Below, piece by piece: positions 1-9,059 of a DNA stretch of 64,000 nt (the stretch's first letter is position 1; each line of letters begins with the position of its first letter). The translations under genes were made by a program, and so were the position numbers. This DNA comes from M269 sp964625615 (GTDB taxonomy: Bacteria > Pseudomonadota > Gammaproteobacteria > Enterobacterales > Alteromonadaceae): NCBI GenBank assembly GCA_964625615.1, contig CAZVDU010000003.1, positions 1 to 64,000 on the forward strand, read 5' to 3'. Below the pieces are notes generated by a model. The model did not search any database and had not been told where the DNA came from. It saw only the letters and a program-made list of their open reading frames with translations.

Positions 1-585
1 CAAACGTACAACCCTCAAGGTAAGCAAGTTTTTTTGGCAGGTAGCACTCACGATCCTGAAGAAAGCACCGTTTTAGATGCATTTGAATCTTGTCTAGTAG
101 ACCACCCCAATCTACTACTTTTGCTAGTTCCAAGGCATCCACAAAGGTTTGATACAGTTTATAAACTCTGTAAAGAGCGGCACTTGAAGGTTTGCCGTGC
201 CAGCCAATCGATTACACCTGATGCCCATGTCATCTTAGTAGATGAGATGGGTGTCCTCAGTCAGCTTTATCAGCTCGCTCAGTTTTCATTCGTTGGCGGT
301 AGTATTGCACCGAGAGGTGGCCATAACGCATTAGAAGCGGCGGCATGGGCAGTACCTATTATCATGGGAAGTAGTACACACAATAACCCTGAGATATGCC
401 AAGTGCTAAAAAAAGTAGGCGCTATAGCGACTGCAAATACCGCGACCGAGATGCAGCATATACTCACCCAGTGGCTTGATTCTCCTCAGCATGCAATAAC
501 TGCTGGCAGAAACGGTAAAAAAGCGATTGAAGCCAATGCAGGTGCTGTCGATAAAACTATAGCGTCAATGCATCAATTTTTGTAA
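1..585 (+). CDS. waaA: 3-deoxy-D-manno-octulosonic acid (KDO) transferase, C-terminal part (5' end outside window)
   Basis: The frame is open from the first base, so only the last 194 residues are present of a protein that is usually about 420 aa. The enzyme transfers KDO from CMP-KDO to the lipid A precursor on the cytoplasmic face of the inner membrane. What remains is the C-terminal GT-B nucleotide-binding half: an AGSTHDPEE segment near the start, then FVGGSIAPRGGHNALEAA, the typical donor-site glycine/histidine/glutamate motif, followed by PIIMGS. The 3' end overlaps the convergent heptosyltransferase by 29 bases. The next + strand gene over is KDO kinase, which fits a lipopolysaccharide core locus. 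Identification is firm; the N-terminal half and start cannot be judged. Confidence 0.93.
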   Translation, partial: QTYNPQGKQVFLAGSTHDPEESTVLDAFESCLVDHPNLLLLLVPRHPQRFDTVYKLCKERHLKVCRASQSITPDAHVILVDEMGVLSQLYQLAQFSFVGGSIAPRGGHNALEAAAWAVPIIMGSSTHNNPEICQVLKKVGAIATANTATEMQHILTQWLDSPQHAITAGRNGKKAIEANAGAVDKTIASMHQFL

Positions 586-1588
586 TGACTCGCTCGACCG
601 TAATCCCTTGCATTAATAATTTTCCTTTAGCTCGCAGACCCCAGGGCAGCGATTGCCAAGCCTTTCCGTGTTGCTCTTCAATGGCTTTGTCATAAACAGA
701 TACAACACTTTCCTGATCCAAATAAGGTCCTGTTCTCAAGGGGTTACTGTGTGCATACAAGCCTATCACTGGTGTTCTGACCATGGTCGCCATATGTGCT
801 GGGCCTGTATCGGGTGCAATAACGAGCGCCACTTTTTGGATCAATGCCAGTAGTTGAATCAGGCTGCTCTGACCTATCAAATTCAAAGGTTTTGATTGGC
901 AATGAGCTTCAATATCCACGCCTAGCTTTTGCTCCATTGCTGACGGCCCCCCACAAAGAATGACTGTTATGTTTTTCTCAGCGAGGTAATCAGCCACAGT
1001 TGCATATCGGTCTGGCATCCAATTTCGCTCAGCTTTACTAGCGGCGGGCGAAATAATCGCATATGTTTGATCCGCTTGAAGGTATTGTCGGGCCCAGTCA
1101 TGCGCTTCGTTAGGTATTGGTATATCCCAACTTACTTCTTTTTGCGAAGGGATACTCAATGCATCAGCGAATCCCATGAATCCGTCGAGCACATGAGCAT
1201 ATTGCTTCTCTTTAATCCGCTTGTTGGTGAACAGCCAATGTAATTCTTTGCTACGTTTCCAATCGAACCCCACTTTACGTTTGGCGTTTATACAAAAAGC
1301 TGCGATGTTTGCTCTTAACGCCACCTGCATAGCAAAAAGCACATCGAATTGACGACCAGCAAGATCTCGACGCAGTTGTTTAAACGCTTCTATACCCTGT
1401 TTTTTATCAAAAATGATAAATTCAACATCTGCAATCGTTTTAACAAGCTGATATTCTATCTTACCGATAACCCAGGTAATTCTTGTATCGGGAGATTGCT
1501 GTCGAATACGAGTTACTAAAGCAACAGCATGACAAACATCACCGATAGCAGAAAGCCTTAACAGGCACAAATTTCGAAGCGTGGGCAC
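557..1588 (-). CDS. Glycosyltransferase family 9 (lipopolysaccharide heptosyltransferase-like)
   Basis: A 343-aa GT-B fold enzyme of the ADP-heptose:LPS heptosyltransferase family. The N-terminal LRLSAIGDVCHAVALV motif and the C-terminal APDTGPAHMATMVRTPVIGLY motif region (about residues 255-275) are diagnostic of family 9. It presumably adds heptose to the inner core next to KDO. The start chosen is a GTG preceded by AGAGG at good spacing, giving VPTLRNLCLLRLSAIGD; a TTG nine codons upstream (ending at 1615) is also open but has no obvious ribosome site. It is convergent with waaA and divergent from kdkA. I cannot tell WaaC, WaaF or WaaQ subtype from sequence alone, so no symbol is given. 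Confidence 0.88.
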   Translation of the reverse strand: MPTLRNLCLLRLSAIGDVCHAVALVTRIRQQSPDTRITWVIGKIEYQLVKTIADVEFIIFDKKQGIEAFKQLRRDLAGRQFDVLFAMQVALRANIAAFCINAKRKVGFDWKRSKELHWLFTNKRIKEKQYAHVLDGFMGFADALSIPSQKEVSWDIPIPNEAHDWARQYLQADQTYAIISPAASKAERNWMPDRYATVADYLAEKNITVILCGGPSAMEQKLGVDIEAHCQSKPLNLIGQSSLIQLLALIQKVALVIAPDTGPAHMATMVRTPVIGLYAHSNPLRTGPYLDQESVVSVYDKAIEEQHGKAWQSLPWGLRAKGKLLMQGITVERVITKIDALTL

Positions 1589-1647
1589 TAAAATACCTCT
1601 TATTGGTGTAAGCAATTAATATGAACCAAGGCTGAAAGCAGTTCACT

Positions 1648-2370
1648 ATGACAGATATGCAACAGGTTAAATTGCACAATCATCAAATGATATACGATCC
1701 TCAGTCGTTCGCCAAAATAGAACCTGAGATGTTTACGCAAGACTATTGGGAAGCTCGAGGCAAGATAACAGGGTTGTCAAAAGGTCGAGGGATTACGACC
1801 TTCTTTGAGCATCAAGAAAATGAGTTCGTCCTTAGGCACTACTTAAGAGGTGGCATAGTCGGGCGGTTAATCAAGAGGCATTACTTCAACACCGGTTATC
1901 AGTATTCAAGGACTTGGCAAGAATTCCAGCTCTTGAAGCAATTATCACATATAGGCCTACCTGTCCCAAAACCAGCCGCGGCAATTGTCAGTCGCCAAGG
2001 TTTATTTTATACAGCAGATATTATTCTGCATAAAATATCGGGAGCTTCCGACGTCCACCAGCGGTTGACTCAGGGTGAGTTAACACAGCTCGAATGGCAA
2101 ACAATAGGGCAGACTATTGCTCTATTTCATCAATCCCAAGTATTCCATCACGATCTTAATATCCACAATATTATGTTGGATGAAGCGGGTAAAGGATGGC
2201 TTATCGACTTCGACAAATGTTATATCAAGACTGATAGTAACTGGAAAAGAGATAACCTAAAGCGCCTGCGGCGCTCTTTAGACAAAGAGCAAGGTCGAGA
2301 GAAACAGTACTTTTTTAATGAAGAAGGCTGGCATAACCTTATGGAAGCTTATCGAGCAGCCAGTTTTTGA
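1648..2370 (+). CDS. kdkA: 3-deoxy-D-manno-octulosonic acid kinase
   Basis: A 240-aa small-molecule kinase of the protein-kinase-like fold. It phosphorylates KDO at O-4 in the LPS inner core, as in bacteria that carry a single KDO. The catalytic loop HHDLNIHNIML (about residues 168-178) and the metal-binding LIDFDKC (about 188-194) are clear, and the N-terminal part carries the conserved RHYLRGG segment. Length matches the family (about 235-245 aa). It starts with an ATG roughly 60 bases from the divergent glycosyltransferase, so the two probably share a promoter region. The linkage to waaA supports the assignment. Confidence 0.92.
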   Translation: MTDMQQVKLHNHQMIYDPQSFAKIEPEMFTQDYWEARGKITGLSKGRGITTFFEHQENEFVLRHYLRGGIVGRLIKRHYFNTGYQYSRTWQEFQLLKQLSHIGLPVPKPAAAIVSRQGLFYTADIILHKISGASDVHQRLTQGELTQLEWQTIGQTIALFHQSQVFHHDLNIHNIMLDEAGKGWLIDFDKCYIKTDSNWKRDNLKRLRRSLDKEQGREKQYFFNEEGWHNLMEAYRAASF

Positions 2371-2571
2371 GAATCAATTTATAGAGCTGTTGGCTGTTAG
2401 CACAATGAAACTATCTCTTGATAGTCGAATTACTTGCACAAATTTGACCTTTATTAAGCGTTTATTCATCTCTTATACTAGACCGTGTGATAAAATAACA
2501 CACTTATAACGATTGTTGATGTTCACCTCAAACTGCCATTAACGTATTGTAGGTTCTCATTTTTCTTCAGG

Positions 2572-4011
2572 ATGATTATGCGCTTTCACATTCTATTTTA
2601 TGTTGCTCTTTTATTGGCTGTCTCAACGCAGGCACAAGCTAAAGGGCCATCCCCTTATTTACCGCTTAAAATATCACCCGAAATAGAAGTAAAAATTGAA
2701 AAGCTTTTGGCACTCACCAGAAATGTGCCACTGACAAAACCCTATAAAGCGTCTGAAATACTCTCAAAATTAACACAAGTAAAAGATTCACATCCCCTGT
2801 TACACAGTCAGTTAACGGCTTATATAAGTCGATATACAAAGCCGGCTGGGATTACTCATGTTGAGCTGTCAGCATCATACAACGATGACACGAGCAAAGC
2901 GCTGCCCAATCAGAGAAACATTAACGCAGATAGCAATTATCAAGGTTCTATTGGTGCCTTGGCCTATATCACACCTTATGCTTATGTTTCTTTAGGGACC
3001 ACTTATGCTGATGATGCTGGTGTGATCCATACGAATACACATTTAGGTTTTGGATATGAGTATGCACAGGTTGAGCTAGGTTATCGTGAACATTGGTTTT
3101 CTCCATTTCAAGACTCAGCAGTCTTATTGAGTACACATGCTATTTCATCACCCTCGATTACGGTCAGTAACGCAACACCAATCACCAAGTGGAACTTACG
3201 CTACGAAGTCTTTTATTCTATTCTTGAAGAGCAATCTGGTATTGTCTTAGGCGATCAAGTAACCCCAGGAAGGCCTCGAGTTGCAGGTATTCATCTCAGC
3301 GCAGCGCCACTCGACTTTTGGACGATAGGCGTAAATAGAACCTTGCAATTTGGAGGCGGTTTACGCGATCCGAGTGTAAGCGATGTTTTTCAAGCTATCT
3401 TCAATCCAGCTGGCATAGATAATGTCGGTGACATCCCTGATGTAGTAGCTGATGATCCCAACTTTGAATTTGGTAATCAGCTGGCTTCATTCACATCCAA
3501 GATTAATTTTACCTGGTACACCCCTATCTCTTTTTATGGTGAAATTGGTGGTGAAGATACCGAAGGTGAAAGCAACTTCAAATTGGGTAATGAAACTTTA
3601 TCAGCAGGCCTGTTTCTGCCAGAAATTAGAGAAAACTTAGCATTACGTTATGAGTTCACTCGTTGGTCGACAGCTTGGTACGTTCACCCACTATATGCTG
3701 AGGGTTATTCAAACGAAGGCCAAGTACTGGGACATTTTGGCGGTGGAGAGCGGGTATTTAATGATGATACGCCGTCCAAAACACATTCTTTCAATGCTGA
3801 CTGGACACTAGCATCAGGCCATATCATTAATGCAACTTATCGCATTATTAACAACGAGACATCAGATGTTTTTGATTATTTTACAGCCAATGAATTACAA
3901 CTAAGATACAGTAGACCAACTCGATACGGCTTCTTTGGTGCTGAGGTTTATGTGGGTAATAACGTTTTTGGTGATAGATTTGGCCGTATCTCTGCTTTTT
4001 ATCGATGGTAA
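2572..4011 (+). CDS. Wzi-like capsule assembly outer-membrane protein
   Basis: A 479-aa secreted protein with a signal peptide (MIMRFHILFYVALLLAVS, cleavage near AQAKG). It has a short alpha-helical N-terminal part (about residues 30-100), followed by alternating hydrophobic/polar strands with many aromatic residues, and ends in FGRISAFYRW, a typical C-terminal strand of an outer-membrane beta-barrel. Length and layout match the Wzi capsule-assembly family, whose E. coli member is also about 480 aa and helps attach capsule to the cell surface. It lies just upstream of glycerol-phosphate transfer genes, which suggests that a capsule-like or LPS-linked polymer is handled here. The alternative is an unrelated beta-barrel porin. 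Confidence 0.72.
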   Translation: MIMRFHILFYVALLLAVSTQAQAKGPSPYLPLKISPEIEVKIEKLLALTRNVPLTKPYKASEILSKLTQVKDSHPLLHSQLTAYISRYTKPAGITHVELSASYNDDTSKALPNQRNINADSNYQGSIGALAYITPYAYVSLGTTYADDAGVIHTNTHLGFGYEYAQVELGYREHWFSPFQDSAVLLSTHAISSPSITVSNATPITKWNLRYEVFYSILEEQSGIVLGDQVTPGRPRVAGIHLSAAPLDFWTIGVNRTLQFGGGLRDPSVSDVFQAIFNPAGIDNVGDIPDVVADDPNFEFGNQLASFTSKINFTWYTPISFYGEIGGEDTEGESNFKLGNETLSAGLFLPEIRENLALRYEFTRWSTAWYVHPLYAEGYSNEGQVLGHFGGGERVFNDDTPSKTHSFNADWTLASGHIINATYRIINNETSDVFDYFTANELQLRYSRPTRYGFFGAEVYVGNNVFGDRFGRISAFYRW

Positions 4012-4041
4012 CAACCATCCCTTATAGAGTCTTTCAATGTC

Positions 4042-4437
4042 ATGGCAAGAGTTATCACATTCGGCACATTTGACGTATTCCATATTGGCCACGTTAATAT
4101 TTTTAAACGAGCCAAAGAGTTTGGTGATACATTGATCGTCGGTGTTTCATCGGACACACTCAATATTGCAAAAAAAGGCCGAGCGCCTATCTACTCCCTC
4201 AAAAGTCGTTTGGGTATTATCGACTCTATCCGTTATGTCGACGAAGTTTTTGTAGAAGAATCGATGGACTTAAAGCGTCAATACATCCTAGATAACAACG
4301 CTGATATCCTCGTTATGGGCAATGATTGGGAAGGACGTTTTGATGAGTTCAATGATGTATGTTGTGTTAAGTACTTACCACGTACACCTTCCGTATCAAC
4401 AACAGAAATCATTGAAGTTATAAAAGACATTCAATGA
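4042..4437 (+). CDS. tagD: Glycerol-3-phosphate cytidylyltransferase
   Basis: A 131-aa nucleotidyltransferase that makes CDP-glycerol from CTP and glycerol 3-phosphate. The N-terminal TFGTFDVFHIGHVNI contains the HxGH motif, and RTPSVSTTEII near the C-terminus is the second signature of the family (RTxGISTT). Length equals that of TagD proteins. Its stop overlaps the ATG of the next gene (ATGA), so translation of the cytidylyltransferase and the first glycerophosphotransferase is probably coupled. This is a Gram-positive teichoic-acid function recruited here to Gram-negative surface glycans. The substrate could be a related polyol phosphate, but the adjacent CDP-glycerol-type transferases favour glycerol. 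Confidence 0.88.
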   Translation: MARVITFGTFDVFHIGHVNIFKRAKEFGDTLIVGVSSDTLNIAKKGRAPIYSLKSRLGIIDSIRYVDEVFVEESMDLKRQYILDNNADILVMGNDWEGRFDEFNDVCCVKYLPRTPSVSTTEIIEVIKDIQ

Positions 4438-5465
4438 AACATTACTTGTTCTACATCTGTCAGAATTATGCTTTTGAGATTTTGAGACCACTACAAAGAG
4501 AGATACGAAAACGGGGCGAAAAAGCCGCCTGGTTTGTTGAAGGCACAGAGGTTAATTTATCCTTGTTTGATGACAATGAAGAGCGTCTAACGTCAATTGA
4601 TGAAATAAAACAATTCAATCCAGTTGCAGTTTATGTACCAGGAAACACTGTCCCGAATTTTATTCCTGGCCTTAAAGTACAGGTTTTTCACGGCTTTGAA
4701 TGGAAGAAGAAAGGACATTTTCGTATACGCGATTGCTTTGACTTGTATTGCACACAAGGTCCTTTATTTACCGATAAGTTTAATGCGCTCAAACAACGGC
4801 ATCCTCACTTTAATGTTGTAGAAACCGGCTGGCCTAAAATCGACGATTTAATGTCAACGAAACCCTATCAGTGGGAAAAACAAAAAAAACTAAAAACGGT
4901 ATTATATGCGCCCACGTTTTCGCCATCTTTAACCTCAGCAGGAGCGTTGTTTGACACTATTCAAACACTATCATCTGAACCACATTATCAATGGTTAATT
5001 AAGTTTCACCCCAAAATGAACCCTGAGCTTATGCGCATGTATAAAGGTATTCAATCAGAGTATTTACATGTTGTTGAAGACGCAAATATTGCACCTGTGC
5101 TCCAAGCTGCGGATGTTATGATCTCTGATACATCTTCAGTAATTACTGAATTTGCTCTACTCAACAAGCCTATTATTACCTTTAAGAATAGCTCACCAGA
5201 AGCACATCTGATCGACATTCAACACGCGGAACAACTGCAAGGTAAACTACATATGGCGCTATCGAATAACGAGGAACTACTAGATAAAATCCAGCACAAT
5301 ATCACAACCCTGCACCCTTATGACGACGATTGTTCATCTACAAGAGTCATTGAGGCGACACTACACATGCTTGAACAAGGTCGAGGGTCATTGAGCAAAA
5401 AGCCATGGAATATCATTCGTTCACTGAAGCAACGCAAGCAGTTGAATTATTGGAACCTTTCATGA
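4434..5465 (+). CDS. CDP-glycerol glycerophosphotransferase-family protein (first of a tandem pair)
   Basis: A 343-aa protein of the TagB/TagF (Glyphos_transf) family. Visible landmarks are VPGNTVPNFIPGLKVQVFHG (about residues 63-82), the HPKM segment in WLIKFHPKM, and SDTSSVITEFALLNKPII near residue 235, the conserved donor-binding motif of glycerophosphotransferases. It should transfer glycerol phosphate from CDP-glycerol, made by the upstream TagD, onto a glycan. There is no signal peptide, so it acts on the cytoplasmic side of the membrane. It starts inside the tagD stop (ATGA) and ends inside the start of a paralogue (ATGA). The basic tail IIRSLKQRKQLNYW is shared with the paralogue and may be a membrane-association element (inference). 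Confidence 0.82.
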   Translation: MKHYLFYICQNYAFEILRPLQREIRKRGEKAAWFVEGTEVNLSLFDDNEERLTSIDEIKQFNPVAVYVPGNTVPNFIPGLKVQVFHGFEWKKKGHFRIRDCFDLYCTQGPLFTDKFNALKQRHPHFNVVETGWPKIDDLMSTKPYQWEKQKKLKTVLYAPTFSPSLTSAGALFDTIQTLSSEPHYQWLIKFHPKMNPELMRMYKGIQSEYLHVVEDANIAPVLQAADVMISDTSSVITEFALLNKPIITFKNSSPEAHLIDIQHAEQLQGKLHMALSNNEELLDKIQHNITTLHPYDDDCSSTRVIEATLHMLEQGRGSLSKKPWNIIRSLKQRKQLNYWNLS

Positions 5466-6505
5466 AAAAGTACCTCTTCTATATCGCCCAAAATTATGCG
5501 TTCGAAGTACTTCGTCCCTTGCAAGCAGCGATAATTGCTAGAGGTGATGAAGTGAAGTGGTTCGCTGAGCCAAGCGATGTAAACACAGCATTCTTTAAAC
5601 CAGAAGAACAAGTATTAGACTCAGTTAATGCAATCATCGAATATAACCCTTACGCTATTTTTGTACCGGGTAACCTCGTACCATCTTTCTTACCTGGGCT
5701 GAAGGTTGGTGTTTTTCATGGGTTCGTTGGTTTTAAAAAACGCCGTAAGGACGGTCTGAACTACCATTTTATCATCAGAGATTGCTTCGACCTGTACTGC
5801 ACGCATGGTGACTCATCGACCATAACATTCCAAGAAATGGCTAACAAACATAAGCACTTCAACGTTATTGAAACGGGTTATTGTAAGATGGACCCTTATT
5901 TCGACAATACCCATATGAGGGAGCCACCAAAGGAAAAACCAACAATCTTATTTAGCTCGACGTTTTCACCTCGAATGACCCAAGCCCCCTTACTTATAAA
6001 ACATATAGAGCGCCTATCAAAAGATACAAAGTGGCATTGGCAAGTGACTTTCCACCCTAAAATGGACAAAAGCATTGTGGAAGCCTACAAAGCTATTCAA
6101 CATGAAAATCTGCACTTTATAGAAACGGATCAATTAGCGCCTTATTTGATTAATGCAGACCTGATGATAGGTGACAATTCTTCAATGATTACGGATTTTT
6201 TACTGCTCGAAAAACCCGTTGTCACGGTCAACAACCAATCACCTAAAAATTATCTGCACAATATTACAGACCCTAATGGACTTGAGTCAGCGATTGAGTA
6301 TGGCCTGACTAAACCTGAACCTTTAATGGATGCGGTCCGAGTATTCATTAAAGAAACACATCCCTACGATGATGGTATGTCGAGTATACGAACATTAAAT
6401 GCTGTCGATGAAACAGTTCGGATATTAGATTCGTTGGCAAAGAAACCAACAAATATCATCAGAAGCCTAAAGCAGCGCAAAAAGCTAAACTACTGGAAGT
6501 TTTAG
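5462..6505 (+). CDS. CDP-glycerol glycerophosphotransferase-family protein (second of a tandem pair)
   Basis: A 347-aa paralogue of the preceding gene. Both start with MK(H/K)YLFYI.QNYAFE, carry the VPGN..P.F.PGLKV..FHGF block and the RDCFDLYCT block, and end with KP.NIIRSLKQRK.LNYW. The donor-site motif reads GDNSSMITDFLLLEKPVVT. An upstream in-frame ATG exists at 5405, but the paralogue alignment and the ATGA overlap with the previous stop support 5462. The second copy has a longer basic loop (FKKRRKDGLNYHF) after the FHGF motif. The tandem duplication suggests either sequential additions (primer and extension) or two acceptors. Confidence 0.82.
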   Translation: MKKYLFYIAQNYAFEVLRPLQAAIIARGDEVKWFAEPSDVNTAFFKPEEQVLDSVNAIIEYNPYAIFVPGNLVPSFLPGLKVGVFHGFVGFKKRRKDGLNYHFIIRDCFDLYCTHGDSSTITFQEMANKHKHFNVIETGYCKMDPYFDNTHMREPPKEKPTILFSSTFSPRMTQAPLLIKHIERLSKDTKWHWQVTFHPKMDKSIVEAYKAIQHENLHFIETDQLAPYLINADLMIGDNSSMITDFLLLEKPVVTVNNQSPKNYLHNITDPNGLESAIEYGLTKPEPLMDAVRVFIKETHPYDDGMSSIRTLNAVDETVRILDSLAKKPTNIIRSLKQRKKLNYWKF

Positions 6506-6597
6506 TCGCTGGATTTTCTGATACACACCGGAGAATAAATCGGTTAATCTTGTCCGACTAGTTAACTTTGCTCAGAAAATTACAGTAAGCAAGCATT

Positions 6598-7092
6598 ATG
6601 CATAGAAAAGCAATATACCCTGGTACGTTTGACCCAGTCACTAATGGACACTTGGATCTTATAGAACGTGCTGCAAACTTGTTTACCAATGTTATTGTCG
6701 GTATCGCCGCAAACCCAAGTAAAAAACCTTTGTTCAGCCTTGATGAACGCGTTGAATTAGTGAGACATGTTACCAAACACTTGCCGAATGTCAGTGTCGT
6801 TGGATTTACTGGTTTATTGGTTGACTTTGCCGCTAAAAATCAAGCGACGGTATTAATTCGAGGTTTAAGGGCTGTATCTGATTTTGAGTATGAATTCCAG
6901 TTGGCTAATATGAATCGTAGATTAAGTCCTGACCTTGAAAGTGTTTTTTTGACACCTGAAGAAAAGAACTCCTTTATATCATCGACCTTAGTAAAAGAAG
7001 TGGCACTTCATAGAGGAAGAGTCAGTGACTTCTGTCACCCTTTTGTTGAGCAGGCTATTTTTAAGAAATTTGAAGAACGCCAAAAGCAATAG
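6598..7092 (+). CDS. coaD: Phosphopantetheine adenylyltransferase
   Basis: A 164-aa hexameric nucleotidyltransferase catalysing the fourth step of coenzyme A synthesis (4'-phosphopantetheine plus ATP to dephospho-CoA). The YPGTFDPVTNGHLDLIERA motif at residues 7-25 contains the TxGH-type active site, and RGLRAVSDFEYE and EEKNSFISSTLVKEVA are the other family signatures. Length is standard. It shares the nucleotidyltransferase fold with TagD 2 kb upstream but is clearly a different family. It is convergent with mutM 25 bases away, a common pairing in gammaproteobacteria, in which coaD often sits next to LPS core genes. Confidence 0.97.
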   Translation: MHRKAIYPGTFDPVTNGHLDLIERAANLFTNVIVGIAANPSKKPLFSLDERVELVRHVTKHLPNVSVVGFTGLLVDFAAKNQATVLIRGLRAVSDFEYEFQLANMNRRLSPDLESVFLTPEEKNSFISSTLVKEVALHRGRVSDFCHPFVEQAIFKKFEERQKQ

Positions 7093-7117
7093 TGCTTAAG
7101 CGAACAAGCAATATGCC

Positions 7118-7927
7118 TTAAGTTTGACACTTAGGGCAGTAAAAGCTGTTACGTTGACCTAAAACAACAGATTTTATGGTGCTATCACACTGTTTACAGC
7201 ACTCACCTTTACGGCCGTAGACAAATAACTCCTGTGCAAAATACCCCGGTTGTCCATCAACTTGAGCAAAATCTTTCAGGGTCGTTCCTCCCTGTTCGAT
7301 GGCTCTCGCGAGTACGATCTTTATCTTCTCAGCTAACGTGTTATAGCGTTTCCTAGAAATCGTTTTTGCACTTTTGAGAGGGCTAATGCCGGCTAAATAA
7401 AGAGATTCACTCGCATAGATATTTCCCACACCAACAACCGTTTTATTGTCCATGACAAAGTTCTTAACAGCTTGCGTTTTTGTACGTGAGAGTTGGAACA
7501 AACGCTCACCGTCAAAGTCATCCGTTAAAGGCTCTGGGCCTAAGTTAGCAAGAATTGATGAATGCTCACCTGCTGCCTGCCATAAACATGCACCAAAGCG
7601 TCTAGGATCGTTTAGACGAAGGCATGAGCCGTTTCCAACACAGATGTCTAGGTGATCATGTTTAACGACAGGCGTATTGGACGGTATAGCTCTTAGTTTT
7701 CCTGACATCCCTAGGTGCAAGATAATTGCGCCGGCTTGCGTTTCAATAAGCAGGTATTTTGCTCTGCGCTTTACTGCTGTAATTTCCAATCCAACAGCTT
7801 TATTGATGTCTTCCGAGATTGGCCAGCGCAATTGGCGTTGCCTGACAGTGATTTTTTCAATACGTTGATGAAGAATATGTGGCGTAATACCTAATCGGCT
7901 AACTTCAACTTCTGGTAATTCTGGCAC
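7118..7927 (-). CDS. mutM: Formamidopyrimidine-DNA glycosylase (8-oxoguanine repair)
   Basis: A 269-aa bifunctional DNA glycosylase/AP lyase that excises 8-oxoG and formamidopyrimidines. The N-terminal PELPEVEV contains the catalytic proline and glutamate. LHLGMSGKLR and VVGVGNIYASESLYLAGISP are family motifs, and the C-terminal zinc finger is complete (CCKQCD and FYCPKC). It starts at a GTG that overlaps by one base the TAG stop of the upstream small membrane-protein gene (TAGTG), so the two are likely co-translated. Confidence 0.97.
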   Translation of the reverse strand: MPELPEVEVSRLGITPHILHQRIEKITVRQRQLRWPISEDINKAVGLEITAVKRRAKYLLIETQAGAIILHLGMSGKLRAIPSNTPVVKHDHLDICVGNGSCLRLNDPRRFGACLWQAAGEHSSILANLGPEPLTDDFDGERLFQLSRTKTQAVKNFVMDNKTVVGVGNIYASESLYLAGISPLKSAKTISRKRYNTLAEKIKIVLARAIEQGGTTLKDFAQVDGQPGYFAQELFVYGRKGECCKQCDSTIKSVVLGQRNSFYCPKCQT

Positions 7928-8391
7928 TAATGTAGTTCCTTGGGAATGAAATCCGAAAGCGGTTGTTCTGCTATTAAATAAACCTGTTGTTCGTATTCGA
8001 CCAATAGATCTGTTCCGAAAGGCATTATCTTAAATACTCTTCCTTGATCTTCACCTGCCATCCAAGCAACAACAACATAAGGTTCCTGCAAGGTCACCTG
8101 ACTATACGCAATCATCTCGGTATTTTGCCAGTTATACGCAATAGCTGCGAGTGACTGTTCGTCAGCATTGATAATAGGCTGAACACGCCACCCTTTGCCA
8201 ATGCGCTGAATTTCATGTTGCCCATAGTTTAATGTAACCAGCGGTTTATCTTGTGGCAACAAGGGAACAATACCCTGGATATCGCCAGTCGGCGTTCCAA
8301 ATAATCGATCCATACGACTAAACAAAACAATCAATATCAACATGCTGAATATCAGCACATTGTTGGCACCTTTTTGGCCTAATCGAATCAT
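7927..8391 (-). CDS. Hypothetical protein with one N-terminal membrane anchor
   Basis: I do not recognise this 154-aa protein. It has a short basic start, a single hydrophobic segment (about residues 9-28, VLIFSMLILIVLFS) and then a soluble region of about 125 aa with several W, Y and Q residues and no cysteine, so a type II inner-membrane protein with a periplasmic domain is the simplest reading. The stop overlaps the GTG of mutM by one base, indicating a two-gene operon. Co-transcription with a repair glycosylase does not in itself say what it does. Confidence 0.7.
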   Translation of the reverse strand: MIRLGQKGANNVLIFSMLILIVLFSRMDRLFGTPTGDIQGIVPLLPQDKPLVTLNYGQHEIQRIGKGWRVQPIINADEQSLAAIAYNWQNTEMIAYSQVTLQEPYVVVAWMAGEDQGRVFKIMPFGTDLLVEYEQQVYLIAEQPLSDFIPKELH

Positions 8392-8478
8392 ACTTAACAG
8401 CCTTTTATCACATGACCACGCTTAGTCATGATACCAACAGCACTTACCTAGGCCAATAATCATTCTCCAGATACAACA

Positions 8479-8500
8479 AAGCCCGGAAAAACCGGGCCTT
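8479..8500 (-). terminator. Rho-independent terminator after rpmB-rpmG
   Basis: A 6-bp GC-only stem GCCCGG/CCGGGC with a 5-base loop lies 25 bases past the rpmG stop. On the minus strand it is followed by TTTGTTG, a weak U-rich tail. It most likely ends the rpmB-rpmG transcript. Confidence 0.7.
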
Positions 8501-8524
8501 GCAGGAGACAATAAGCAAGTACTC

Positions 8525-8680
8525 TTACTTGATTTTTGCTTCCTTGAACATCACATGCTTGCGCACAACTGGATCAAACTTTTTGATCTCCATTTTGCCT
8601 GGCATGTTACGTTTATTTTTATCTGTGGTGTAGTAGAAACCTGTACCAGCAGAAGAAACCAACTTGATTTTGTCACGCAT
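8525..8680 (-). CDS. rpmG: 50S ribosomal protein L33
   Basis: A 51-aa protein beginning MRDKIKLVSSAGTGFYYTTD and ending FKEAKIK, the classic L33 sequence. This version lacks the zinc-binding cysteine pairs (C-minus form), so it does not depend on zinc. It is 12 bases downstream of rpmB, the universal rpmB-rpmG order. Confidence 0.97.
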   Translation of the reverse strand: MRDKIKLVSSAGTGFYYTTDKNKRNMPGKMEIKKFDPVVRKHVMFKEAKIK

Positions 8681-8692
8681 GATATAAATTCC

Positions 8693-8929
8693 TTAAACTT
8701 TTTCGCCACGAGCACGGATGTCAGTTAATACTGAATCAATACCTTTTTTATCGATAATACGCATACCTTTAGCGGTAAGGCGCAATTTAACAAAACGATT
8801 TTCACTTTCAACCCAAAAACGGTGAGTTTGTAGATTAGGTAAAAAGCGACGTCTGGTCGAATTTCTGGCATGAGAGCGGTTGTTACCTACCGCAGGGCGT
8901 TTGCCAGTGACTTGACATACTTTGGACAT
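8693..8929 (-). CDS. rpmB: 50S ribosomal protein L28
   Basis: A 78-aa basic protein starting MSKVCQVTGKRPAVGNNRSH, the L28 N-terminus, and ending RARGEKV. The frame is open 15 codons further upstream, but the ATG at 8929 matches the family start exactly. It forms an operon with rpmG and is followed by the terminator near 8490. Like other gammaproteobacterial L28 proteins it has a single Cys and no zinc ribbon. Confidence 0.97.
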   Translation of the reverse strand: MSKVCQVTGKRPAVGNNRSHARNSTRRRFLPNLQTHRFWVESENRFVKLRLTAKGMRIIDKKGIDSVLTDIRARGEKV

Positions 8930-9059
8930 TGTAATTGTCTCCACATTAACTTTACTATAACGCTGACAGCCCATTATTCGCAGTCAGTCAATCTACTCTA
9001 GAGATAAGAGGGCGCACTTTATACAGTATATCCGAATGCGATTCAACAGTTCTGCGCAA

